A stretch of 26,773 nt of DNA, from contig CAYPGE010000071.1 in NCBI GenBank assembly GCA_964409865.1, forward strand, positions 1-26,773, in the 5' to 3' direction. This stretch comes from Anammoximicrobium sp964409865 (GTDB lineage: Bacteria > Planctomycetota > Planctomycetia > Pirellulales > Pirellulaceae). A program made the translations under genes and the position numbers. The notes beneath the pieces are model-generated. The model had not been told where the DNA came from, ran no database searches, and saw only the letters and a program-made list of their open reading frames with translations. Of the stretch, positions 16,801 through 23,359 are shown one piece after another (positions within the stretch are counted from its first letter, which is position 1; the number at the start of each line of letters is the position of its first letter).

Positions 16801-17055
16801 TTCCGGCACGCGATAGACCGCCGGCTCGCCTCGCGCCGTGAGCGACTGGACCCACTCGGCAGTCAGCCGCTTGTCGGCCGGCACCAGTTTCGCAAAATCC
16901 TTGGCTTCAAAAGGTCCGGCCACGGCCGGCCCGGCGGTCAGGCACGTGACCGCCGCCGTCGCCCCCATCAGTTCCAGGAAATCGCGTCGGGTGGCCTGGG
17001 GGCCGCAAGACGATGAGGAACAGCCGCAAGTGGTGTTTTTCTTTGGTGACGACAT
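13864..17055 (-). CDS. GH116-type (GBA2-like) beta-glucosidase with inserted jelly-roll domain, Tat-exported, 1063 aa
   Basis: The N-terminus has a Cys-rich patch (CGCSSSSCG) and then TRRDFLELMGATAAV, a twin-arginine signal. Residues about 75-260 and 430-520 form the split N-terminal beta-sandwich of GH116/GBA2 proteins (GMPVGGICAGQLYLGGDGKL is characteristic). Residues about 530-985 form the (alpha/alpha)6 catalytic domain. Probable catalytic residues are E603 in FWAWEGVGCC (nucleophile) and D718 in KQHNTLDADWYGP (acid/base), by analogy with GH116 enzymes. Residues about 275-427 look like a foreign insertion resembling the jelly-roll domain of GH32 levanase-type proteins (FEDFEKETYEGWQATGTAFG, YINFLIGGG, QIVDDERGGWGNVGVDDI). 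The start is supported by GAGGAG 8 nt upstream. It begins 15 nt after the upstream beta-propeller stop, forming an operon. Expected to cleave beta-glucosides or related glycosides outside the cytoplasm. Confidence 0.9.
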   Translation of the reverse strand: MSSPKKNTTCGCSSSSCGPQATRRDFLELMGATAAVTCLTAGPAVAGPFEAKDFAKLVPADKRLTAEWVQSLTARGEPAVYRVPELDKIGMPVGGICAGQLYLGGDGKLWHWDIFNRHIGTGADHYAHPLTPASPLDQGFALLVAAGEQTQVRALDRTGWSEISFRGEYPIGRVEYRDPQCPASVTLEAFSPFVPLNTDDSSLPATVVQFTVKNNGPAKIEAELAGWLENAVCLHSAPLQNGSRRNRVVRNERLTFLECSAEPPPPVKEPEPRPDIAFEDFEKETYEGWQATGTAFGAGPIEKAKIPNYQGDVGSQGKRLVNTHNTRQGEDVGGGDAHVGTLTSRAFVIERNYINFLIGGGAHAGRTCMNLIVEDKAVASATGANDNRMGAKSWDVRRWLGKTARLQIVDDERGGWGNVGVDDIVFSDKPRVAAGPLQDEANFGTMGLALLDPQPGDVATTSLADSQLPQGIFTRSPAGSDAPATKPFEQKLAGSLTRKLTLNPGQSATATFLVTWHFPNLKLNEKFGLTGRYYAQRFPSALAVAEHLAANFDALCQQTRLWRDTWYDSTLPYWFLDRTFANASTLATSTCFRLASGRFWAWEGVGCCAGTCGHVWHYAHAMGRLFPELERILRERVDFGIAQREDGAILFRGEFNNFPAVDGQAGAILRTYREHQMSPDDAFLRRVWPGVRKALEYLIREDANGDGLIEGKQHNTLDADWYGPVAWLSSLYLAALRSGEQMAREVGEDAFAEQCQQIFDKGQAAIVEQLFDGEYFINRADPQHPEAINSGTGCHIDQVFGQSWAYQVGLGRVLPEKETQAALQSLWRYNFTPDVGPYREANKPGRWYAMPGEGGLLMCTFPRTDWDYDKAKGKGPNWAAGYFNECMNGFEYQVAGHMIWEGLLTEGLAVTRMVHDRYHAARRNPWNEVECGDHYARSMASYGVYLAACGYEYHGPQGHLAFAPRLTPEDFRAAFTTAEGWGTFTQKREGGKQTDTIELKSGRLSLHSLEFAVPDNTRPTQVTVTAAGQSLTVTVEVKSGRVRIALAAPVVLAAGQSLQVQIS

Positions 17056-17070
17056 GATGTTCTCCTCTCA

Positions 17071-18399
17071 TTACTTGGCGACCTGATAGCAAACGACCGA
17101 CTGTTCGCCCCGGATGTACATGCGGCCGTTGGCGATGGTCGGCTGTTGGGGGCGGCCCAGTTCGATCGGCACTCGCGTGCGGGCCAGTTCCCGATACTCC
17201 TTGCGACTGGCTTCGGCCATCACCAGGTCGCCGTTCTTGGTGAGGGCAAAGATCAAGCCATCCGCGATCACCAGGTTCTGGTCCTTGGTCCACTCCTCAT
17301 TTTCCACTTTCCACAGCAGGCGGCCGTCATGGAAATCGGTGCAGTGCAGGAAGCCCGCTTTGGCCCCGCCGCCGAAGCCAAACACGGCGTCTTGATAGAC
17401 GGCGACCGTGTTGTACATGTTCGTCTGCAGTTCGCTGCTGCGGTACAGTTCCCGGCAAGTGATCTTTCCGTTTTCGGCTCGCATCTGCAGGCACGCGGAG
17501 AAGTTGCGGCCCTTGCCCTCTCCGCCGCAAACGAACAGCCGCGAGCCCACAGCCACGGGCGTACTGACCAGACCGATATGGATTGCGGCCTGATAGGGGC
17601 AGCGCCACATGATCTCGCCGGTTTCCGCGTGGACGCCCAGCAATTCGCGGGTCCCATAAGTCGCCACGATCACCTGCGGGATGCCGTCCACGACCTGATA
17701 CGTCAGCGACGCCGGAGCGCCCAGTTCGCTGCGCGCGTCCGATTCCACGACGGTCGACCAGCGCAGGGCTCCGGTCCGCTTGTCCAGTGCCACCAGCACC
17801 ACCCGCTGCGGGTTATCGGCCCCGACGTACAGCGTGTCTCCGGCGATCAGCGGCGTGGAAGCCTCCGTGGCCCAGAACGTCTCGTCGGCCCGCCACAGTT
17901 CGGTGCCGTCCGTCTTCAGGCACGCGATCGGGCAGCGCATTTCCCAGACATCTTTCTCGTAGATGGCATAGGGAATGAAGATCACGCGGTCCTCGTCGAT
18001 CACCGGCGAGGTGGTCGGCCCCCACTGGAAATGCCGGTTCGGCTTGGGCAACAGCAGGTGCTTCCAGCGGGTGACCCCGGTGGCCGGATCCAGGCACACC
18101 GCCCACTGCTTCTCGTCGGTCTCGGCAGCGGTAAACGCCAGTCCGTTCGCCTCCACGACTGCGCTCTTGCCCCACCCGACATCCGCTTGCCACAGCATCT
18201 TCGGCCCTTCCGGCGGCCACTGGCGCAGCAGCCCCGTGGCCTTGTACACGGAGTTGCCGTCGTTGGGCAGGAACCGCAACAGGTCGCCCTGTCCTGGTTC
18301 GCCGCCGAATGCTCGCGACGTCGTCTCAGCAAAGGGCAAGGCCCAAGGTGCCAAGAGGATTCCGATCACGACGATGGATAGGCGATGGATTACCCTCAT
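17071..18399 (-). CDS. Exported PQQ-like beta-propeller protein, 442 aa
   Basis: The signal peptide MRVIHRLSIVVIGILLAPWALPFAE is followed by propeller blades (VCLDPATGVTRWKHLLL, LVALDKRTGALRWSTV, GVHAETGEIMWRCPY, GLIFALTKNGDLVMAE, GRMYIRGEQSVVCYQV). Like the other two propellers here, it may be a quinoprotein or a non-enzymatic scaffold. The start at 18399 directly precedes the signal peptide; an ATG at 18432 is in frame but adds an unrelated leader. GGAG lies about 10 nt upstream. Its stop is only 15 nt before the GH116 start, so the two genes are almost certainly one transcript, which ties this propeller to glycoside breakdown. Confidence 0.9.
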   Translation of the reverse strand: MRVIHRLSIVVIGILLAPWALPFAETTSRAFGGEPGQGDLLRFLPNDGNSVYKATGLLRQWPPEGPKMLWQADVGWGKSAVVEANGLAFTAAETDEKQWAVCLDPATGVTRWKHLLLPKPNRHFQWGPTTSPVIDEDRVIFIPYAIYEKDVWEMRCPIACLKTDGTELWRADETFWATEASTPLIAGDTLYVGADNPQRVVLVALDKRTGALRWSTVVESDARSELGAPASLTYQVVDGIPQVIVATYGTRELLGVHAETGEIMWRCPYQAAIHIGLVSTPVAVGSRLFVCGGEGKGRNFSACLQMRAENGKITCRELYRSSELQTNMYNTVAVYQDAVFGFGGGAKAGFLHCTDFHDGRLLWKVENEEWTKDQNLVIADGLIFALTKNGDLVMAEASRKEYRELARTRVPIELGRPQQPTIANGRMYIRGEQSVVCYQVAK

Positions 18400-18585
18400 G
18401 TCTCCCGATCTCCAAACCTGCAGGTTCCTCAAAGAATGCCGTCTGGCCCCAAAAAACCGAAAAACCAGTGTACAAGCTGCAACGCGGATCTGCCAGTCGC
18501 CGTTGCGGCTGCCGCGGGATCATCCTCATAAGCAGCCTCGCGCCGATCCCCGGCCTCTCGCCGTCACTACCAAACTTGTCCGGCC

Positions 18586-18614
18586 TTGAGTCCATATCTT
18601 CTGTACGCTAGGAT
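18586..18614 (+). promoter_or_regulatory. Possible promoter ahead of the sulfatase leader
   Basis: TTGAGT and TAGGAT are separated by 17 nt. If used, the transcript would carry a leader of about 330 nt that includes the entire 295-bp foldback repeat before the sulfatase gene. The match is moderate and no second line of evidence supports it. Confidence 0.3.
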
Positions 18615-18640
18615 GCCCTAGGCAGCGGACGTTCAAGATC

Positions 18641-18935
18641 GCAACGCGGATCGAAATGACTTCCCGGTTCATGGAGAAAGATTCGGAACCGCTGACAGAA
18701 AAATAAGGTGACAGAAAAATGAAGAAACGAAGAAATTGCTGACAGAAAAATGAGGTGACAGAAGAACAAAGAAACGGAGAATTCGCATTCGGGAACGTAA
18801 TCTTAAACTTCGTCCCCTATCCGTCCTCTCGTCTCATTTTTCTGTCACGCCATCTTTCTGTCGGCCTTGCTCCGCTTTTTCTGTAGTGATCACCGATTCG
18901 GATCGAGTTTCGGGAAGTTACTTCGGCCACCGTTG
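18641..18935. repeat. 295-bp imperfect inverted-repeat element, TGACAGAAAAATG family
   Basis: The outer arms are 18641-18667 (GCAACG...GACTTCCCGG) and 18908-18935 (complement, ending GGCCACCGTTG). Inside are four direct copies of GACAGAAAAAT-type motifs (18692-18763) mirrored by CATTTTTCTGTCAC and CATCTTTCTGTC (18833-18862). The left side carries a duplicated motif pair compared with the copy at 2939-3186. The element ends 15 nt before the sulfatase start, just ahead of its AAAGGAG. The divergent intergenic region 18400-18950 holds no gene. Confidence 0.8.
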
Positions 18936-18950
18936 ATAAAGGAGTAATCC

Positions 18951-20354
18951 ATGTGCGTATCGAGACTCCCGATGTTCGTGTCCCTGCTCCTCGCGTCCGT
19001 TTTCACCTCCGCGGCGGCGTTGTCGGCGGACGCCGCGGACGGCAAACGCCCGAACATCGTCTTTTTTCTGACGGATGACCAACCGCAGGTCGGCCTGGGC
19101 TGTATGGGGAATCGTCACATCCAGACGCCCAATATGGATCGGCTGGCGGCGGAAGGCGTGTTGTTCACCAATGCGTTTGTGACGACGTCGATTTGCGCGT
19201 GCAACCGGGCCACCATCCTTACTGGCCAGCACATGCGCCGGCACGGGATTGAGGATTTTCAAAAGCCGCTGTCGGCCGAGGCGTTCGCCAAGACGTACCC
19301 GATGCTCTTGAAACAGGCGGGCTATCGCACCGGGTATTTGGGCAAGTTCGCGATCGGCTGGCCGAAGGCGGACATCCGGCACCTGTCGCTGCCCGCCGAC
19401 CAATTCGATTTCTGGTACGGGTTCCCGCAGACGATCGACTTTCGACAAACGGAAAACGGCCAGGTGCGCTACCTGACCACGGTCATGACCGAGAAGGCGG
19501 TCGAGTTTTTCCGGCACAGTCCGGCGGACCGGCCGTTCTGCCTGACCGTGGCACTGAAAGAGCCTCACGGCCCGTGGAACTATTTCGACCCGGACGTGCC
19601 CGACATCTATGCGGATGCCACGATCCCGCCGCCGGCCACGTTTACGCAGGAGGCATTCGACTCGCTGCCCGATTTCATCCAGGATTCGCTCAGCGGCGGC
19701 ACCGGGCGCCGGTGGCTGCAGAAGCCGGAACAGTACCAGCAATGGATCCGCACCGACTATCGTCTGATCACGCGCGCGGACATTGCCGTGGGGCGGATCA
19801 TGGATGCCTTGCGAGAACACGGCTTCGACCGGGACACGGTCGTGATTTTCACTTCGGACAACGGTGAATTCCAGGGCGCCCACGGGTTGACCGGCAAGTG
19901 GTTGATGTACGAAGAGTCGATCCGCGTACCGCTGATCGTCCGGGACCCGCGACTGCCGCCGTCGCGGCGAGGGCAGCGGTGTGAGGAGATGGCGTTGAGC
20001 ATCGACTTGGCACCCACGATGCTCGGCTTGGCCGGCGTTCCCATTCCCGACACGATGCAAGGCCGCGACCTGGGCCCGCTGGTGCGAGGCGAGGGCGTGA
20101 CGTGGCGCGAAGATTGGTACTACGAGCACACCTACGCCCATCCGCCGCAACACCGGATTCCCAAGACCGAGGGCGTGCGGACGAAGCAGTGGAAGTACAC
20201 CCGCTACACCGATTTCACGCCGCCCTACGAGCAGCTGTTCAACTTGGCCGCTGACCCGCAGGAACTCAAGAACCTGGCCGGCGACCCGGCCCAGGCCGCG
20301 GTCCTGGACGGACTCCGCGGGCGGTGCGACGAGTACCGCCAGACACTGCGCTGA
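18951..20354 (+). CDS. Exported sulfatase (S1 family-like) with variant active-site motif, 467 aa
   Basis: It hydrolyses sulfate esters, probably on polysaccharides, outside the cytoplasm. The signal peptide (LPMFVSLLLASVFTSAAALSA) is followed by PNIVFFLTDDQ, with D42/D43 as metal ligands, then the activation motif ICACNRATILTG, where C82 would be converted to formylglycine and R86 retained. The usual C-x-P-S-R is here C-A-C-N-R. Other conserved parts are KEPHGPW (H206), TSDNGE (D303/N304) and K316 in LTGKW. Length is normal. The start is supported by AAAGGAG upstream. It is followed after 59 nt by a DUF1080 gene on the same strand. No functional formylglycine-generating enzyme is visible here, so maturation would need an enzyme encoded elsewhere. 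Confidence 0.92.
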   Translation: MCVSRLPMFVSLLLASVFTSAAALSADAADGKRPNIVFFLTDDQPQVGLGCMGNRHIQTPNMDRLAAEGVLFTNAFVTTSICACNRATILTGQHMRRHGIEDFQKPLSAEAFAKTYPMLLKQAGYRTGYLGKFAIGWPKADIRHLSLPADQFDFWYGFPQTIDFRQTENGQVRYLTTVMTEKAVEFFRHSPADRPFCLTVALKEPHGPWNYFDPDVPDIYADATIPPPATFTQEAFDSLPDFIQDSLSGGTGRRWLQKPEQYQQWIRTDYRLITRADIAVGRIMDALREHGFDRDTVVIFTSDNGEFQGAHGLTGKWLMYEESIRVPLIVRDPRLPPSRRGQRCEEMALSIDLAPTMLGLAGVPIPDTMQGRDLGPLVRGEGVTWREDWYYEHTYAHPPQHRIPKTEGVRTKQWKYTRYTDFTPPYEQLFNLAADPQELKNLAGDPAQAAVLDGLRGRCDEYRQTLR

Positions 20355-20413
20355 ATCGCGAACGCGAGGCAGCTTCGAAACAAGAACATTCCAATCAATG
20401 GAGGATCTCTCTC

Positions 20414-21073
20414 ATGCGTTCGAGCATCGTTTTCCTACTGGTGTGTTTCTTCGTGGCCGGCAGCGTTTACGGGGCGGAGGCGGAGAAGCCGCAGCCGGCG
20501 GCGACCGGCCCGACGGCGGAGGAACTGAGCGATGGTTTTGTCAGCATTTTCGACGGCCGGACGCTGGACGGCTGGCGCGGCGCGACCGACGGCTACACGT
20601 GCGAGGACGGCGTGTTGGTGTGCCAGAAACGGGGCGGCGGAAGGCTGCTGACGGTCAAGCAGTTCGGCGACTTTGTGTTCCGCTTTGACTATCGCCTGGA
20701 ACCGGGCGGCAACAACGGCATTTCCGTGCGTGGCCACGAGATCCAGGTCCTGGATGACGACGCGCCGCAGTACAAGAACATCAAGCCCTGCCAGTACCAC
20801 GGGTCCATCTATTGCTGCGTACCGGCCAAACGCGGGCACACCAAACCGGCGGGCCAGTGGAACACCGAAGAGATCATGTGCCAAGGCAGCCACTGGAAAG
20901 TGTCCGTCAACGGCGTGGTCATCGTCGACGTCGATCTGGCCACCGTCCCCGGCCAGGAAGCTCTGGCCAAACGGACCAGCGGCCCGCTGGGCTTCCTCGG
21001 TCACGGGGCACGCGTCGAGTTCCGCAACCTGCGGGTGAAAGAATTGAAACCTGTGGAAGGCACAGGCTCCTAA
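20414..21073 (+). CDS. DUF1080 protein (3-keto-disaccharide hydrolase-like), exported, 219 aa
   Basis: The signal peptide MRSSIVFLLVCFFVAGSVYG leads into a single concanavalin-like jelly-roll domain: DGFVSIFDGRTLDGWRG, FRFDYRLEPGGNNGISVRG, EIQVLDDDAP, AGQWNTEEIMCQGSHWKV and LGFLGHGARVEFRNLRV. Some DUF1080 members hydrolyse 3-keto-glycosides, which would fit a neighbourhood of sugar-active enzymes; others may only bind carbohydrate. The start at 20414 has GGAGG 9 nt upstream. It lies 59 nt downstream of the sulfatase and probably shares its transcript. Its TAA stop falls inside the first unit of a palindromic 12-nt repeat block, so the last codons border that element. Confidence 0.88.
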   Translation: MRSSIVFLLVCFFVAGSVYGAEAEKPQPAATGPTAEELSDGFVSIFDGRTLDGWRGATDGYTCEDGVLVCQKRGGGRLLTVKQFGDFVFRFDYRLEPGGNNGISVRGHEIQVLDDDAPQYKNIKPCQYHGSIYCCVPAKRGHTKPAGQWNTEEIMCQGSHWKVSVNGVVIVDVDLATVPGQEALAKRTSGPLGFLGHGARVEFRNLRVKELKPVEGTGS

Positions 21074-21169
21074 TCTTTCACCTAATCTTTCTCTTAATCT
21101 TTCACCTAATCTCCCCCGGCTCCAAGGCAGTAGGAAGAGATTAAGTGAAAGATTAGGTGAAAGATTAGG
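21069..21169. repeat. Palindromic array of TAATCTTTCACC units, possible terminator
   Basis: The left part has four 12-nt units (TAATCTTTCACC, TAATCTTTCTCT, TAATCTTTCACC, TAATCTCCCCC). The right part (21136-21169) is the reverse complement of nearly three units (AGATTAAGTGAA, AGATTAGGTGAA, AGATTAGG). Left arm 21069-21102 and right arm 21136-21169 pair with two mismatches. It lies at the 3' end of the DUF1080 gene and overlaps its stop codon, so it may form the transcript end. Confidence 0.85.
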
Positions 21170-21272
21170 GTTTCAGGTTCCGGCGAAGTCGGCCAGGCAC
21201 CGTTCGAGAAATCGCCGTCCGGTTTTTCCGTGGCGCAAGCTCCCAGCTTGCGTCTGCCCCCCTTCCACCGCG

Positions 21273-23210
21273 CTACTTGGCTGCCGCCGCCTCGGTCTTC
21301 AGTCGCGGCAGCGCTTGCTTCAGGCGTTGAAAACCTTCCACGGTGACCTGGGTTCCGCTGACGTCGAGCATTTCCAGGTTCGTCAGTCCCTTCAGATGCT
21401 CCAGGCCGGCGTCGGTGACCGCGGTCTGGCCGAGCCAAAGTTGGCGAAGCTGGGACAGGGATGCCAGATCCCGCAGGCCGTCGTCGGTGATTTGCGTGCC
21501 GGTCAGGTCCAGGATTTCCAATTCGCGAAAGCCGGCGATCGTCTCCAACGCGGCGTCGGTGATGCGCGTGTGCTCGGCGATCAGATGGTTCAGTCGCTTG
21601 GCCGGCTGGACATGAGCCAGGCCCGCGTCGCCCACCGCGGTGTACGCCACGTCGAGCCAATGCAACTGGGTCAAGCCGGCGGCGAATTTCAGTCCCTCAT
21701 CCGTGACCGCCGTCCGACCCAGCGACAAGCTCTGCGACTCGGGCGTCCATGGCAGCCATACCAGGTCCTCGTCGGTCACGTTCAGGAACTCCCGGTACTG
21801 CCGGTCCAGATCGGCCAGCGGGACGGCGGCCAGCGTCGCCAGCGTCCGCGCGGTGTCGCGGCCCTGGTAGACGGCTTGCAGGTAGTCCGCCAACAGCGGC
21901 CGGTACCGGCCTCGGTCGTAGTCCATCAAGAAGGCGGCCAGACCCGCGGCCTGGCTGTACAGGATTCGTATGTCGTCGCGCTGCTGCAGGGCCCGGCGGC
22001 CGAGCGCGGCGAGCTGTTCCAGCGGCAGGTAGGATCCCTCGTTCAACGTGCGATAGCGGGCGTACTGCAGCCGGTCAGCGTCGATGCCGCCGGCCGTGTA
22101 GTAGCCGTGTCGCTTGCGGAGCGATTCCATGTACATGGCCACGCCCTCGACGATCCAGTAGTTGGCCGCCAAGCCCACGCCCGGAGGGACGCGTCCCGTT
22201 TCGGAGAACAGCTGGTGAGTTACTTCGTGGAAGCACACGTCGTCGTGGGGCTCATCGCCCACGTAGAAATACGCCGATTTCTGCGTTTCCAGATAGTAGC
22301 CTATGGTGAGTTCGATCTGCGGCTCCAGTCGCTGCAGCCGCGCCAGGTACTCGTCGCGGTTGCGGAACAGCAGGACGCGATGCCGATTGGTGCTGCGATC
22401 CGCCGGCACCTGGCTCTCGAACCGCCGCCTCAAGACAGCCGCGCTGCTCCAACGTTCAAAGAACAACTGCTGCCAAACCTCGTGCAACTCTTCGAGCCTC
22501 TCGATCAATTGCCGTCCGGCATCCTCGCTGTGATTGGTGGTCACGCGAAAATGCTCCGATTCGATCGTCCAATGCCGGCCGGCGTTGAAGCCAAGTTCCG
22601 CGTTGGCGATGGGAACTTGGCGACTTCGGACCACGGACTCCGGCTTGCGCCAGCGGCCGTTGTCGAGGCGATAGCCGAGAATTCCGCGTACTCGCTCGTG
22701 GTCCGGGTCGGCGTGCAGCACCTCGTGCAACAACTGGTAGGCGCGCGTGGGGCGCCCGGCGTCCAGTTCGCTGCGGGCCAGCTGGAACAGGGCTTCCGCG
22801 TGCTCGTGGCGGTAGGCGGTGAACTTGGCGTACCATTGCTGGACGATCTGCGGAGCGTCCGCGGGCGGCTTGGCCGGATCCGATTCCGCGGGCAAGAAGA
22901 TGTACTGGCGGCGCGGGTCGCGCGGAATCGCCGCCTGGTGCGCGGTCTTGGCCGCCTCGTCCAGTTGCAATTGCGCGCATCGATTGGCCAATCCCTTCAG
23001 CCGCGCGGCGTAGGCGGTGTCCAGGGCGTCGCGGTGCGTCCAGTAATCACCGCTGCCGGTTTCTGCGGCCCAGAGCGCCGTCGCGACGACGACTGCCAAG
23101 ATAAAGTAGCAGGCACGCTCCGCGTGCCGTCCGCCGCCAACGGGTGCCAAGACAGAGTAGCAGGCACGCTCCGCGTGCCGTCCGCCGCCGACGGGTTTGG
23201 GTTCGGTCAT
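21273..23210 (-). CDS. DUF1570 zinc-peptidase-like protein with C-terminal leucine-rich repeats, 645 aa
   Basis: The mature protein has an N-terminal helical, TPR-like part (about 55-190), then a DUF1570-type domain starting RHWTIESEHFRVTTNHS. It contains CFHEVTHQLF (H328, E329, H332) and WIVEGVAMYME (E355), a gluzincin-like H-E-x-x-H plus distal Glu pattern expected to bind zinc. Residues about 495-640 are leucine-rich repeats of the bacterial type (LEILDLTGTQITDDGLRDLA and similar). The start at 23210 follows GGAAGGGG. Its signal region is odd: the hydrophobic core CYFILAVVVATALWAAE is preceded by two in-frame copies of GGGRHAERACY encoded by a palindromic repeat. A start further upstream at 23363 would read through two more repeat copies. 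Substrate is unknown. Confidence 0.82.
   Translation of the reverse strand: MTEPKPVGGGRHAERACYSVLAPVGGGRHAERACYFILAVVVATALWAAETGSGDYWTHRDALDTAYAARLKGLANRCAQLQLDEAAKTAHQAAIPRDPRRQYIFLPAESDPAKPPADAPQIVQQWYAKFTAYRHEHAEALFQLARSELDAGRPTRAYQLLHEVLHADPDHERVRGILGYRLDNGRWRKPESVVRSRQVPIANAELGFNAGRHWTIESEHFRVTTNHSEDAGRQLIERLEELHEVWQQLFFERWSSAAVLRRRFESQVPADRSTNRHRVLLFRNRDEYLARLQRLEPQIELTIGYYLETQKSAYFYVGDEPHDDVCFHEVTHQLFSETGRVPPGVGLAANYWIVEGVAMYMESLRKRHGYYTAGGIDADRLQYARYRTLNEGSYLPLEQLAALGRRALQQRDDIRILYSQAAGLAAFLMDYDRGRYRPLLADYLQAVYQGRDTARTLATLAAVPLADLDRQYREFLNVTDEDLVWLPWTPESQSLSLGRTAVTDEGLKFAAGLTQLHWLDVAYTAVGDAGLAHVQPAKRLNHLIAEHTRITDAALETIAGFRELEILDLTGTQITDDGLRDLASLSQLRQLWLGQTAVTDAGLEHLKGLTNLEMLDVSGTQVTVEGFQRLKQALPRLKTEAAAAK
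23106..23195. repeat. Two direct copies of the GGCACGCTCCGCGTGCC palindromic repeat in a signal-peptide coding region
   Basis: Copies at 23106-23144 and 23157-23195 are 39 nt long (GTAGCAGGCACGCTCCGCGT...), identical except for one base, and offset by 51 nt, exactly 17 codons. Each contains the hairpin GGCACGC-TCC-GCGTGCC. On the coding strand they read GGGRHAERACY. Confidence 0.9.
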
Positions 23211-23224
23211 GGCCCCTTCCGGGC

Positions 23225-23281
23225 AAGAGGCACGCTCTGCATGCCTTGGCTGGCGGACGGCACGCGGAGCGTGGCTGCTAC
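23225..23281. repeat. Inverted pair of the GGCACGCTCCGCGTGCC repeat upstream of the DUF1570 gene
   Basis: A degenerate copy (23225-23248, GAGGCACGCTCTGCATGCC) is followed by a good copy in the opposite orientation (23252-23281, GGCGGACGGCACGCGGAGCG...). With the two direct copies at 23106-23195, four members of one repeat family lie within 180 bp around the start of the DUF1570 gene. Confidence 0.8.
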
Positions 23282-23359
23282 TGAGGGAGCGGCGAGTTGA
23301 ACTTGAGCGACTTGTCACGAACACCTCTTCGTTGCAGAGAATCCCCCGTCCCAGAATGC

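Noticed and set aside
13969..17016. Two long plus-strand open frames (474 and 533 codons)
   Set aside because: Both are antisense to the GH116 gene, which has intact Tat signal, domains and catalytic motifs.
21069..21169. Possible CRISPR array
   Set aside because: Units are 12 nt with no unique spacers and they reverse orientation, which is a palindromic repeat block rather than a CRISPR.
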